This document shows positions 1 to 8,249 of a stretch of 37,951 nucleotides of DNA, in pieces. The DNA lies in NCBI GenBank assembly GCA_021811425.1, contig JAJZPA010000009.1:1-37951 (forward strand). The letters run 5' to 3'. Source of the DNA: Bacillota bacterium. GTDB taxonomy: Bacteria; Bacillota; Desulfitobacteriia; Desulfitobacteriales; Desulfitobacteriaceae. The position numbers and the translations under genes are program-made. The first letter of the stretch is position 1; each line of letters opens with the position of its first letter. The notes beneath the pieces were generated by a model that searched no databases, had not been told where the DNA came from, and saw nothing but the letters and a program-made list of their open reading frames with translations.

Positions 1-1
1 T

Positions 2-820
2 CTAATGAACAAGGGATTTTAAGTCTTTGGCTAAACAGGGGCCACCGAAGCCGGGACCCGGGTTAAGGTATAGGCTTCCTATCCTTTTATCCAGTTTCAT
101 ACCTTCAAGGATGGCATGAATATCAGCGTTTACCTTTTCGGAGATTTCCGAAATCTCGTTGACAAAAGATATTCTTGTGGCCAGGTAGGCATTGCAGGCG
201 TACTTGACCATTTCTGAGCTCCGGGTATCGGTAAGAACAAGAGGAGCGGCAAAAGGCCCGTAAAGCTCCTTCATAATAACCTCTGATTCAGATGTATCTG
301 TTCCGATAACGATCCTATCCGGTGTCAGGAAATCCTTGACAGCATTTCCTTCCCTGAGAAATTCAGGATTGGAAACTAGATCAAAAGGAACCAGAGAATT
401 CTTCAGGTTGTCCTTGATGATCATTCTCGCCATATCGCAGGTGCCCACGGGAACAGTGCTCTTGATTACAATGGTCTTGTAATTGTCGATGTGTCCGGCA
501 ATCGACTTGAGGGCTTTGATAAGCTGAGACATATCAGTGTCCCCGTTTTTGGTTTCGGGGGTTCCTACAGCAAGCATAAGAATATCTGATTCTTTGACGG
601 CAGTTTTAATATCAGTCGTGAAAGCGACCTTATTTCGGGCCTTAGCTTCCCTGAGCAGTTCAGCAAGTCCTTCTTCATAGATTGGAAGTTCATCACTATT
701 CAAGGCTCCAATTTTTCTATGGTCGGTATCCATACATATAACGTCGTTGCCGTGTACGGCCAGGCCGAGTCCGGTGATCAGCCCTACATACCCTGTGCCT
801 CCGATAATGGATACTTTCAA
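2..820 (-). CDS. UDP-glucose 6-dehydrogenase, N-terminal two thirds only (early stop)
   Basis: This gene would oxidise UDP-glucose to UDP-glucuronate, a cytosolic NAD-dependent reaction feeding glucuronosyl glycolipids, teichuronic acid or polysaccharides. A Rossmann glycine motif (GGTGYVG, residues 7-13), the NPEFLREG motif near residue 155 and the catalytic-cysteine motif GFGGPC (Cys about 262) followed by AKD are visible. I chose the TTG at 818-820 because AGGAGGGG lies just upstream; an ATG 11 codons earlier lacks such a site. The family is usually about 430-450 residues, but here a TAG at 2-4 ends the frame after 272, ten residues past the catalytic Cys. The UDP-binding C-terminal domain is therefore missing from this frame. 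It is either a frameshifted or nonsense pseudogene, or a split gene whose remainder lies outside the window. It is the last visible gene of a leftward cluster with a glycosyltransferase and two phospholipase C family genes. Confidence 0.85.
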   Translation of the reverse strand: MKVSIIGGTGYVGLITGLGLAVHGNDVICMDTDHRKIGALNSDELPIYEEGLAELLREAKARNKVAFTTDIKTAVKESDILMLAVGTPETKNGDTDMSQLIKALKSIAGHIDNYKTIVIKSTVPVGTCDMARMIIKDNLKNSLVPFDLVSNPEFLREGNAVKDFLTPDRIVIGTDTSESEVIMKELYGPFAAPLVLTDTRSSEMVKYACNAYLATRISFVNEISEISEKVNADIHAILEGMKLDKRIGSLYLNPGPGFGGPCLAKDLKSLVH

Positions 821-866
821 AGTCAACCCCTCCTCATCCCTCATAGTTCTCAATGCGTGTTGTCCT

Positions 867-2021
867 CTAGGCTATTTCCTGTGCTTCCCTTTGGCTTGTT
901 TCTATGACCGATTGATAATCCAATAACAGCTGATCAAATATCCGGCTCCAGGATTGGGTCGCCGCGTGCTCCCGGGCATTAGCAGCCAGTGTGCGGATAA
1001 GCTGTTGGTTTTCCGCCAACCGTATGATGGCTTGGGCAAAGCTGTTGGCATCCCGGGGGGGACACATTAAACCGTTATATTCATGCAGGACATTATCCTT
1101 GACTCCGCCCGAGTTCACGGCAATGACCGGCAAGCCGGAAGCCATAGCCTCCAGCACCACATTGCCAAAGGTTTCGGTACTGGAGGGGAAGGCAAAGGCG
1201 TCACAGGACGCATACATTGTGGCCAATTCCCGGCCTTTAAGGTAACCGGTGAAGACGACGTTTTCCCGGGCTCGCTCTTTCATCAAGGCGGCATAAGGGC
1301 CATCCCCGACGAAGACGAATTGAACTTTTTCAGCGCAGCTGGAGTTTACAATCTCTATACTTTCCATGAAGATATCGAGATCCTTTTCGGCTGCCAGTCG
1401 TCCCACATACAAGAAGATAAGCTTATCTTCTGCCTTCAGCCGTTTCCTAACATCCCAGCTTCTTAGATCAGGACTAAATCTGAGCGTGTCGATTCCTCTT
1501 GACCATATCCGCAGGTTTTTAAGACCTTTGCCGGCCAAAACCTGCAGCGTGTCTTGAGAAGGACAGAAATTAATTTGGCTGAATCCGTGGAACCAGCGGA
1601 AGAGCCCCCAAACAAATCCCTCCAAATACTCCAGGTTATAATATTTGAGATAGACATCAAAATTCGTGTGAAAAGAGGAGACCACGGGAATGCCTCTGTC
1701 TCGAGCGTATTTCAAGCCTGCGAGACCTATTCCCAACGGATCGGTAAGGTGGATGATATCCGGTTTGAATTCGTCAGCGAGACGGCAGAGATGGGGATAG
1801 AGGGGTAAAGAAAGCCTGCATTCAGGATAAAATGGCAGACTGATGCTTTTAAACCGGGTTTCCGGAGAAGTGCCGACAGCGGGCGGGATTTCACTATATT
1901 GGGGAGCAAAGAACATATGCTGGATATCACGTTCCCTTAGATAATCACCCAGCTTTTCCAGTGTATGGCTGACTCCGTTAATTTGCGGAAGATACGTATC
2001 GGTAAAATAGGCGATTCTCAT
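867..2021 (-). CDS. GT4-family glycosyltransferase (glycolipid/MgtA-SqdX-like)
   Basis: A 384-residue cytoplasmic or membrane-peripheral retaining glycosyltransferase with the GT-B fold. The N-terminus (YFTDTYLPQINGVSHTL, residues 5-21) is typical of the SqdX/MgtA/diacylglycerol-glucosyltransferase branch of GT4. The C-terminal donor domain has the E-x7-E pair (about E283 and E291 in ETFGNVVLEAM). The ATG is preceded by AAGGAGGAGG. Members of this branch transfer glucose, mannose or sulfoquinovose to diacylglycerol or glucuronosyl-diacylglycerol. The sugar and acceptor cannot be read from sequence. It sits 15 bp downstream of a phospholipase C family gene and 46 bp upstream of UDP-glucose dehydrogenase, which would make a possible donor sugar. 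That context favours a role in lipid glycosylation, although teichuronic acid or capsule synthesis is possible. Confidence 0.85.
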   Translation of the reverse strand: MRIAYFTDTYLPQINGVSHTLEKLGDYLRERDIQHMFFAPQYSEIPPAVGTSPETRFKSISLPFYPECRLSLPLYPHLCRLADEFKPDIIHLTDPLGIGLAGLKYARDRGIPVVSSFHTNFDVYLKYYNLEYLEGFVWGLFRWFHGFSQINFCPSQDTLQVLAGKGLKNLRIWSRGIDTLRFSPDLRSWDVRKRLKAEDKLIFLYVGRLAAEKDLDIFMESIEIVNSSCAEKVQFVFVGDGPYAALMKERARENVVFTGYLKGRELATMYASCDAFAFPSSTETFGNVVLEAMASGLPVIAVNSGGVKDNVLHEYNGLMCPPRDANSFAQAIIRLAENQQLIRTLAANAREHAATQSWSRIFDQLLLDYQSVIETSQREAQEIA

Positions 2022-2036
2022 GGCAGCACCTCCTCC

Positions 2037-2627
2037 TTAGGCAGCGATTTTGAGGTTTTTGATGCAGATCGATAGCATGGATACACAAACGCTAACACTA
2101 ACACTGAAAGCTGTGGCCGTATCCCAGTGATAAGAGGGGTGTTTATTCCTAACCGTGTCCAGATACCAATCATGCCTTTCTTCGATATAGGTGATGATGT
2201 TTTCAGCCGATGACAGAATCCTGTCGGGTTTTATCCAGTTGTGCTTTACCGCTTTCTGATGTCTTTGAAAGTCGTACCAGAGGCGGGACTCATAGAAGAG
2301 GTGCGCTCTCAGATCACCCTGAAAGTATTGTGAATGAGCATAACAAAAAAAATCCGCTAGATAATGGGTCATGATACCCATCCTCTCGGATAGCTGTTTG
2401 GGCCATTTACCCGTGGTTGGCAGCGGGTAGGACGTTATCTTGACAATTTCTGCTTCGAGGAAGTCCATGGCTGAAGATTTATAATGTGGGATATTCGTTA
2501 AGCCGGGGCGAATATCAGGTGCGACATTTCCGTAGAGAAATCCCACCCGGTCTATTCTTAGGCTCAATTCCCTTTCTGTCGCTTGGCGAATTGCCTGCGC
2601 CAATCCCATGTGCATGATGATATTCAT
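2037..2627 (-). CDS. zinc-dependent phospholipase C family protein (small)
   Basis: A 196-residue protein resembling the zinc-dependent phospholipase C/S1-P1 nuclease-like family (PF00882 type). It has a GNVAPDI segment near residue 33, HYKSS near 48 and the helix MTHYLADFFCYAH near 100-112, whose His/Asp spacing fits metal ligands. No signal peptide is evident, so it is probably cytoplasmic. The ATG at 2625-2627 has a purine-rich GTGAGGG upstream. The gene lies between a larger phospholipase C gene and a glycosyltransferase on the same strand, only 15 bp from the latter, so co-transcription is likely. Small proteins of this family are common in clostridia but poorly characterised, so hydrolase activity on phospholipids is an inference. 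The C-terminal 35 residues are less family-like and Ser/Val/Cys-rich. Confidence 0.7.
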   Translation of the reverse strand: MNIIMHMGLAQAIRQATERELSLRIDRVGFLYGNVAPDIRPGLTNIPHYKSSAMDFLEAEIVKITSYPLPTTGKWPKQLSERMGIMTHYLADFFCYAHSQYFQGDLRAHLFYESRLWYDFQRHQKAVKHNWIKPDRILSSAENIITYIEERHDWYLDTVRNKHPSYHWDTATAFSVSVSVCVSMLSICIKNLKIAA

Positions 2628-2738
2628 GATCCCTCACATCCTCATTCGGCTTATAATATCAAATCCAGTATATCCGGTGATTGCTAAGGGAGTTTTAGCG
2701 AAATCTAAAGCAGTTGTAAATTTTTGGAGGGAGTATGC

Positions 2739-3557
2739 TTAAGATAGCTTAATTTCACCCATAGGCTGATCAGCATAGCGGCTAGGTTGAGCGGAAGCTA
2801 AACGACTCACTGACCCGGCGAGGTGGGGCCGTATTTTTAATATTTGATCGCAGGCAAAATCCAAAAAACCAGCTGTGCTATTGACCGTAAGGGGCAAGAG
2901 ATAGCGGGCCGCTTCTATATAGGAAGTCTCGGTACATCCGTTTTCCAGGGACACCAGTGGATAATAGCGTGCGGATATTTCAGCATTATAATCGATAAAT
3001 TGACTCGGGTGAGAAAACATATAATGGGGACACACCTCCTGCATAGGAGGTGTGTCCCCTGACCTTAAAGCCGGAAACCGGGCCCAGTTTTGCGTGGCCC
3101 ATTTTTCGAACTCCTGATGTCCGTCAAAAACTACCCCAACGGAATGATGGGGCACACACATGTCCTGGACCAGATGTAAGGCAGCACCGAGAAAAAACAT
3201 GCCTTTAACGATGTCTTTTTCCAGGAATGCCAGGGCTTTATTAAAGTAATATTGGCACTCAGCGGTAGCTCCCGGCCAAAGGGCATGTCCTTCATTTTCA
3301 GGTTTACTATAGAAATGATAAACGTTTTTCCAACCTTGATCCGCCCAAAAGAGGCCTTTGGTTAAAGAAGAATGATAGGGTTGAAAGAACATGGCCACAT
3401 CCGTTTTCGAGTCCCGGCGGAGAACTGCATACGCTTGCTCTAAACAATGGACATGAGTTACACCAGGCGAATCAAAAATATGCTGTAAAGGTCCCATAGG
3501 AGCGAGGAATAATTTTGTCACCTGGCTGATTGCCTGCCCCAGCATGGTTTGTTTCAT
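2739..3557 (-). CDS. zinc-dependent phospholipase C (alpha-toxin/PC-PLC family), no signal peptide
   Basis: A 272-residue member of the Bacillus cereus PC-PLC/alpha-toxin family, which cleaves phospholipids to diacylglycerol and a phospho-headgroup. The expected zinc ligands can be placed in order: His35 or His37, Asp73, His81, His128, Asp132, His138 (in ALHLVQDMCVPHH), His147 and Glu151 (GHQEFEKW). The secreted relatives have a signal peptide and a mature N-terminal Trp. Here neither is present, suggesting an intracellular enzyme. I chose the ATG at 3555-3557 because a G-rich ribosome site precedes it; an upstream in-frame extension of 16 codons lacks one. Residues about 167-178 are encoded by a perfect inverted repeat (3026-3059) inserted in frame. 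It is the first gene of the leftward cluster, divergent from pstS, behind a Pho-box-like array. Confidence 0.82.
   Translation of the reverse strand: MKQTMLGQAISQVTKLFLAPMGPLQHIFDSPGVTHVHCLEQAYAVLRRDSKTDVAMFFQPYHSSLTKGLFWADQGWKNVYHFYSKPENEGHALWPGATAECQYYFNKALAFLEKDIVKGMFFLGAALHLVQDMCVPHHSVGVVFDGHQEFEKWATQNWARFPALRSGDTPPMQEVCPHYMFSHPSQFIDYNAEISARYYPLVSLENGCTETSYIEAARYLLPLTVNSTAGFLDFACDQILKIRPHLAGSVSRLASAQPSRYADQPMGEIKLS
3026..3059. repeat. REP-like perfect inverted repeat inside phospholipase C gene
   Basis: Two perfect 15-base arms (GGGGACACACCTCCT at 3026-3040 and its complement at 3045-3059) flank a 4-base loop. The composition and GGGGACACACCTCC core resemble the extragenic palindromes mobilised by REP-associated tyrosine transposases in clostridia and deltaproteobacteria. 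This is recalled family knowledge, not a search. Unusually, it sits inside an open reading frame and stays in frame, contributing about 12 residues (GDTPPMQEVCPH) in a loop after the last zinc ligand. No T-tract follows it, so it is not a simple terminator. Confidence 0.75.
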
Positions 3558-3625
3558 AGATACACCCCCCCGAATTTTCCTTGATCCAATCTTAAGCTGG
3601 ATCATTTAAATTTGAATTATGGAAG

Positions 3626-3664
3626 TGTAATGGCAAGGTTAAATTCTTGCGCACGATTTGTAAA
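3626..3664 (-). promoter_or_regulatory. Pho-box-like array facing the phospholipase C cluster
   Basis: Read on the minus strand, four hexamers start exactly 11 bp apart: TTTACA (3664-3659), TGCGCA (3653-3648), TTAACC (3642-3637) and ATTACA (3631-3626). Three of the four resemble the PhoP consensus TT(A/C/T)A(C/T)A with 5-bp spacers known from Bacillus. A CATAAT at 3621-3616 lies 4 bp downstream and could be the -10, which would place the repeats at about -17 to -55 as in known Pho promoters. The leftward phospholipase C start is at 3557. Confidence 0.45.
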
Positions 3665-3723
3665 TTTCAGGTTGGCGAAAGTATCAATCGGATTTGAACA
3701 CTTTAAGGAAACCTGTTTCATCT

Positions 3724-3777
3724 TTAACCTAAACTTTACACTAATTAAATTGGGATTTTACGATTGGATGTTATATT
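3724..3777 (+). promoter_or_regulatory. Pho-box-like array and promoter of pstS
   Basis: Hexamers spaced 11 bp apart read TTAACC (3724), TTTACA (3735), TAAATT (3746) and TTTACG (3757). Three of these fit the TT(A/C/T)A(C/T)A PhoP half-site pattern. A possible -10 TATATT lies at 3772-3777, with TTGGGA at 3750-3755 sixteen bases upstream as a weak -35. A poor -35 overlapped by activator sites is what a PhoP-activated pst promoter should look like. Confidence 0.5.
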
Positions 3778-3813
3778 ACCGTTGAAGTCCAAAATTGAAG
3801 GAGGAAATTTTAA

Positions 3814-4887
3814 GTGATTGGTAAAAAGGGAAAATTCCTTACGGCTGTGATGGCAGGTGTCGTGGCCTTGTCCCTGGTGGGATGTGGCACGACGACACAA
3901 CAACCCGGTACTCCGGCTGCTCCAAAAGAAGAACCGACAGTGACACTTAACGGAGCAGGGGCAACGTTTCCCCAACCGCTCTATTCAGCAATGTTTGATA
4001 AATACCATCAGGATCATCCGAAAATTACCATTAACTATCAGGGCGTAGGCAGTGGCGCGGGGATTAAGCAAATTAACGAGCAAACGGTTGACTTTGGGGC
4101 ATCCGACGGCCCCATGACCGATGCGCAATTAAAAGACGCCAAAGGCGGCAAGCTCATCCATATCCCGGCAACCTTAGGGGCAACGGCTGTTGCTTACAGC
4201 TTGCCGAATAACCCGCAAAACCTGAAAATTGCGCCCGATGTTCTGGCGGATATTTTCTTAGGCAAGATTAAAAAGTGGAATGACGCTCGGATCACGGCGG
4301 ATAATCCGGAGGCAAAACTTCCTGATTTGGCGATCAACGTGGCACACCGGTCTGACGGGAGCGGAACGACGTTTAACTTTGTCGATTATTTGAGTTCAAT
4401 CAGTCCCGAGTGGAAGAGCAAGGTTGGCGTTGGAACCTCTGTGAACTGGCCGGTCGGGGTCGGCGGCAAAGGTAATGCCGGGGTCGCCGGGGCCATTAAA
4501 CAAAACGAAGGTACGATTGGTTATGTTGAACTCGCCTATGCCAAACAAAATAAAATTCCGGTAGCGCTCATAAAAAACAAGGCCGGAAAATGGGTTGCTC
4601 CTTCATTGCAGGGCGCCTCTGCAGCAGCAGCAGGAGCTACGATTCCCGATGACTACCGTGTATCCATCGTTAACGCACCGGGAGATGCGAGTTATCCGAT
4701 TTCGACTTTTACTTGGTTATTGGTTTATGAGAAGCAAACCGACAAGGTAAAAGGTGAAACCCTTGTAACGCTTGTGAAGTGGATGATCCACGACGGACAA
4801 AACCTCTCTGAGGGTCTGGATTACGCCAAACTGCCGGCAAACTTAGTGACCCGTCTTGATGCCACTCTGAAGACTATCACTTATTAA
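3814..4887 (+). CDS. pstS: phosphate ABC transporter, substrate-binding lipoprotein PstS
   Basis: A 357-residue extracytoplasmic phosphate-binding lipoprotein that delivers orthophosphate to PstCA. A positively charged N-terminus, a hydrophobic stretch and the lipobox LVGC (Cys24) are followed by a short Pro/Gln-rich linker. The mature domain starts with LNGAGATFPQPLY and holds the phosphate-contacting motifs GVGSGAGI, DFGASDGPM and RSDGSGTTFNF. The start is GTG at 3814, preceded by GAAGGAGG. It is the first gene of pstSCAB-phoU. A hairpin at 4933-4952 between pstS and pstC probably raises the amount of binding protein relative to the membrane subunits. Confidence 0.97.
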   Translation: MIGKKGKFLTAVMAGVVALSLVGCGTTTQQPGTPAAPKEEPTVTLNGAGATFPQPLYSAMFDKYHQDHPKITINYQGVGSGAGIKQINEQTVDFGASDGPMTDAQLKDAKGGKLIHIPATLGATAVAYSLPNNPQNLKIAPDVLADIFLGKIKKWNDARITADNPEAKLPDLAINVAHRSDGSGTTFNFVDYLSSISPEWKSKVGVGTSVNWPVGVGGKGNAGVAGAIKQNEGTIGYVELAYAKQNKIPVALIKNKAGKWVAPSLQGASAAAAGATIPDDYRVSIVNAPGDASYPISTFTWLLVYEKQTDKVKGETLVTLVKWMIHDGQNLSEGLDYAKLPANLVTRLDATLKTITY

Positions 4888-4932
4888 GATGGCCGTTCGT
4901 GTTCACGCGTTTTCAAACTGAAGCTCGGCAAA

Positions 4933-4957
4933 AGCCCAGCATGCGCTGGGCTCTTTG
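4933..4957 (+). terminator. pstS-pstC intercistronic hairpin (partial terminator)
   Basis: An 8-bp perfect stem, AGCCCAGC with GCTGGGCT, closes a 4-base loop and is followed by CTTTGTT. The T-tract is interrupted, which fits partial termination or protection of the pstS message rather than complete stop, since pstC follows on the same strand without a convincing new promoter. Confidence 0.75.
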
Positions 4958-5024
4958 TTGCGCCTGGCAGGTTTTGGGTAAGTGAACTCATACAAATTGG
5001 ATAAAGGGGGGGGAGAAGCGTCGT

Positions 5025-5978
5025 ATGAAAGAGAATTCGAAGGGCAGCCGTCTGGGAATTTCACTGGGCGATCAGGTATTTCGGGCTTTAACCTTTCTCA
5101 TGGCTTTTGTAGTCTTAGGATTAATGGTTTGGATGGGCTGGCAAATGGCTGCGGCCTCTCGCTTAAGCATTGATAAGTTTGGCCTGAGTTTTATTACGCG
5201 TGTGATCTGGGATCCGGTCAAAGAAGAATTCGGAGCTTTAACTTTTATCTATGGGACTTTAGTGACATCGCTCTTAGCTTTAATCATTGCCAGTCCGATA
5301 GGAATCGGGACAGCGATATTTCTTAACGAGATCGCCCCTTGGAGACTTAGAGTTATCGTTTCTTTTTTAGTTGAGCTTCTGGCTGCTATTCCCAGCGTTG
5401 TGTATGGACTGTGGGGGATTTTTGTCCTGGCACCTTGGTTAAAGGACGTGTTGGAACCTTGGTTAGCGAAATGGTTTGGTTTCCTGCCGCTTTTTCAGGG
5501 GCATCCTTTGGGATTGGGGATGTTAGCCGGGGGCTTAATTTTGGCTGTTATGGTGCTGCCTACGATTGCAGCCATATCCCGGGAAGTCATGGCCGCAGTA
5601 CCCTCCAGCCACCGCGAAGCGGCCTTGGCCCTAGGAGCAACCCAGTGGGAAATGATCCGCATGGCGGTGCTGAGCTATTCCAAATCCGGAATTCTGGGTG
5701 CGATCATGCTGGGCTTAGGCCGAGCCTTGGGAGAAACGATGGCTGTCACCATGGTGATAGGCAACCGTCCGGAGATTCTGCCTTCACTCTTTGCCCCGGC
5801 TTATTCGATGGCGAGTGTGATTGCCAATGAGTTCACTGAGGCTACATCTGACCTGTATCTGAGTGCATTGGTTGAGATTGCACTTATTCTTTTTGGGATT
5901 ACGCTGATTCTGAATACATTGGCACGCTTGCTGGTGTGGTCTGTTGCTCGCGGTCCGAAAGGAGGGCATGTCGTATGA
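5025..5978 (+). CDS. pstC: phosphate ABC transporter permease PstC
   Basis: A 317-residue inner-membrane permease subunit of the high-affinity phosphate transporter. There are about six hydrophobic segments. The first is at about residues 20-45, and the EAA-type coupling loop REAALALGATQWEMI near residues 198-212 contacts PstB. The ATG follows a run of G with GGGGGGAGAAG. Its stop overlaps the pstA start (ATGA), indicating translational coupling. Confidence 0.96.
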   Translation: MKENSKGSRLGISLGDQVFRALTFLMAFVVLGLMVWMGWQMAAASRLSIDKFGLSFITRVIWDPVKEEFGALTFIYGTLVTSLLALIIASPIGIGTAIFLNEIAPWRLRVIVSFLVELLAAIPSVVYGLWGIFVLAPWLKDVLEPWLAKWFGFLPLFQGHPLGLGMLAGGLILAVMVLPTIAAISREVMAAVPSSHREAALALGATQWEMIRMAVLSYSKSGILGAIMLGLGRALGETMAVTMVIGNRPEILPSLFAPAYSMASVIANEFTEATSDLYLSALVEIALILFGITLILNTLARLLVWSVARGPKGGHVV

Positions 5979-6811
5979 CTTATCAGATCCGTAAGTATAT
6001 GAATCTCGGCATGTTGGTGCTGTTGATCGTTGCAACCCTCGTTGCCGTTGTACCCCTTTTCGGAGTTTTGTGGTATGTTATGAGCAATGGCATTACGGCG
6101 CTTAATCTCAGCTTTTTCATCCATCTGCCGAAGCCTCTTGGCATGCCCGGTGGGGGAATGGGAAATGCGATTCTGGGTACGCTCATTATGGTTGGGATTG
6201 GAGGGTTAATCGGAATTCCCATCGGAATTCTGGGCGCAGTTTACTTGACGGAATATGATCGAGTGAGCTGGTTTAGTACGGCGGTCCGCTTTACTACCGA
6301 CGTTTTGACCGGTATTCCTTCTATTATCATCGGCATTGTTGTCTACACTTCCCTGGTATTAAAAACGAAGCATTTTTCGGCGATAGCCGGGGGAGTAGCC
6401 TTGGCGGTTATCATTATTCCTCAAATTATCCGCGCTACGGAGGAGATGCTCAAGCTGGTGCCGCATTCCATCCGCGAAGCGGCTGCTGCTTTGGGGATCC
6501 CCCAATGGCGTACGATTATGCAGGTGGTCATACCCTCAGCGGCTAAAGGAATTGTCACCGGCGCCATGTTGGGGATTGCCCGGATTGCGGGAGAAACCGC
6601 TCCCCTCATGTTTACGGCTTTAGGTAACACTTATTGGGCCCATTCCATTAATGAACCCATCGCTGCGCTGCCTTTGCAAATATACCAATACGCCATTTCA
6701 CCCTACGAAAGCTGGCATCGCCAAGCCTGGGCCGGTTCTTTGGTCTTAATCGGCTTAGTGTTGGTTCTCAGCATTACAGCACGTTTGGCGTTCCGTTCAA
6801 AATATAAATAG
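5975..6811 (+). CDS. pstA: phosphate ABC transporter permease PstA
   Basis: A 278-residue second membrane subunit of the phosphate transporter. The ATG at 5975 overlaps the pstC stop and has AAAGGAGGG upstream; an in-frame start 13 codons earlier lies inside pstC and is rejected. Multiple hydrophobic segments are present, with the coupling loop [16 protein letters not shown] near residues 168-183. It heterodimerises with PstC and is energised by PstB, whose gene starts 19 bp downstream. Confidence 0.96.
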   Translation: MTYQIRKYMNLGMLVLLIVATLVAVVPLFGVLWYVMSNGITALNLSFFIHLPKPLGMPGGGMGNAILGTLIMVGIGGLIGIPIGILGAVYLTEYDRVSWFSTAVRFTTDVLTGIPSIIIGIVVYTSLVLKTKHFSAIAGGVALAVIIIPQIIRATEEMLKLVPHSIREAAAALGIPQWRTIMQVVIPSAAKGIVTGAMLGIARIAGETAPLMFTALGNTYWAHSINEPIAALPLQIYQYAISPYESWHRQAWAGSLVLIGLVLVLSITARLAFRSKYK

Positions 6812-6830
6812 CGCACAAGGAGGAAAGGTC

Positions 6831-7583
6831 ATGGGTCAAAGTGTCAGTATTCGCAATCTAGTGGCGGGGTACGGGGAGCAAATAACCTTGAAGGGCATCA
6901 GTGTAGAACTGCCGGCTAACGAAGTAACCGCTATCATTGGGCCATCCGGTTGCGGCAAATCAACGTTTATACGCTGTATCAACCGACTGCATGAGACCAT
7001 TCCGGGGACGAAAGTCGCGGGGGAGATCCTCTTGGATGGCGAGAGTATTTACGATATGGACTCCGTGCAATTGAGGAGAACGGTAGGTATGGTTTTTCAA
7101 AAGGCCAACCCTTTTCCAGCCATGAGTATTTACGAAAATGTGGTGGCAGGGCTCAAGCTGAATGGGGTTCGGGGGAAAAGTAAACTCTTGGCTGTGGCTG
7201 AGAAGAGTTTACGCAGGGCGGCCCTTTGGGATGAAGTCCAGGACCGCCTCAACTACTCCGGCATGAGCCTCTCCGGCGGGCAGCAACAACGCTTGTGCAT
7301 TGCCAGAGCCCTGGCCGTGGAACCCTCCGTGCTGCTGATGGATGAACCAGCCTCGGCGCTGGATCCGATCGCGACCCAAAAAATCGAAGAGTTGATTTTG
7401 GAGTTGAAAAAGAACTACACGATTATTATCGTGACGCATAATATGCAGCAGGCAGCCCGGATTGCCGATCAGACAGCATTTTTCTTAAACGGGGAGCTTG
7501 TGGAGTTTGGGACGACTTCCGATATTTTTACCAATCCTGGAGATAAACGGACCGAGGATTATATTACGGGGCGATTTGGTTGA
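6831..7583 (+). CDS. pstB: phosphate ABC transporter ATP-binding protein PstB
   Basis: A 250-residue cytoplasmic ATPase that powers phosphate uptake. It shows the Walker A motif GPSGCGKST (about residues 38-46), a Q-loop near VFQKANPFP typical of PstB, the ABC signature LSGGQQQR, Walker B LLMDEP and the switch His in VTHNM. The length is normal for the family. The ATG has AAGGAGGAAAGG upstream. phoU starts 15 bp after its stop. Confidence 0.97.
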   Translation: MGQSVSIRNLVAGYGEQITLKGISVELPANEVTAIIGPSGCGKSTFIRCINRLHETIPGTKVAGEILLDGESIYDMDSVQLRRTVGMVFQKANPFPAMSIYENVVAGLKLNGVRGKSKLLAVAEKSLRRAALWDEVQDRLNYSGMSLSGGQQQRLCIARALAVEPSVLLMDEPASALDPIATQKIEELILELKKNYTIIIVTHNMQQAARIADQTAFFLNGELVEFGTTSDIFTNPGDKRTEDYITGRFG

Positions 7584-7598
7584 GAAGGGGGTATTTAA

Positions 7599-8249
7599 GT
7601 GCGTCAGTCGCTGGAAGAAGGGTTGGCTATACTGGTAGGCTTGCTTGGGCAAATGGGTCAGGAAGTGGATGCGATGCTGCACGGGGCGATAGTCAGTTTG
7701 ACGGTATTGGATCAGGAGCAAGCAAGACGTTGGATTTTGCACGATGAATTGGTCAATGCTTTGGAATTACAGGTCAATGAGGAATGTGTGCGTTTGATCG
7801 TGACCCAACAGCCGGTGGCGCGCGATGTGCGCAAGATCGTTTCGGCCATGAAGATTGCCACGGATCTGGAACGCATGGCTGATTTGGCGGTGGGTATTGC
7901 CAAAGTAGTGAACAGGGTCGAAGGACCGCTCATTAAACCGCTGATTGATGTTCCGAAAATGGCTGATTTGGCCATTCGGATGATCCAGCAGGGTCTTAAG
8001 GCCTATGAGCTGGAAGATGTGAGCATGGCCGGAAAACTTGCCGAACTCGATGACGAAATCGACCATCTCTACAAAATGGTCGTCAAGGAACTCTTATCGC
8101 TGATGGGCTTGCATCCGGAAATGACAAATCAGGGCATGCAGCTGTCTTTTGTTGCGCGTTACATTGAACGAATTGCCGACCATGCCACAAATATCGGCGA
8201 GCACGTATTTTATATCGCTACCGGCGAACGAAAGGACCTTAATGCTTAA
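7599..8249 (+). CDS. phoU: phosphate signalling protein PhoU
   Basis: A 216-residue all-helical protein with two PhoU repeats. Each contains the metal-binding E/DxxxD-type helix, seen in KIATDLERMADLAVGIAK and FVARYIERIADHATNIGEH. PhoU links the Pst transporter to the PhoR/PhoB(P) two-component system and limits phosphate uptake when phosphate is sufficient. The start is GTG at 7599 with GAAGGGGG upstream. The gene ends at 8249 and the convergent chemotaxis gene ends at 8250, so there is no intergenic space. Confidence 0.95.
   Translation: MRQSLEEGLAILVGLLGQMGQEVDAMLHGAIVSLTVLDQEQARRWILHDELVNALELQVNEECVRLIVTQQPVARDVRKIVSAMKIATDLERMADLAVGIAKVVNRVEGPLIKPLIDVPKMADLAIRMIQQGLKAYELEDVSMAGKLAELDDEIDHLYKMVVKELLSLMGLHPEMTNQGMQLSFVARYIERIADHATNIGEHVFYIATGERKDLNA

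Noticed and set aside
3026-3059. Palindrome as a transcription terminator
   Set aside because: It lies inside an intact reading frame and has no T-tract on either side.
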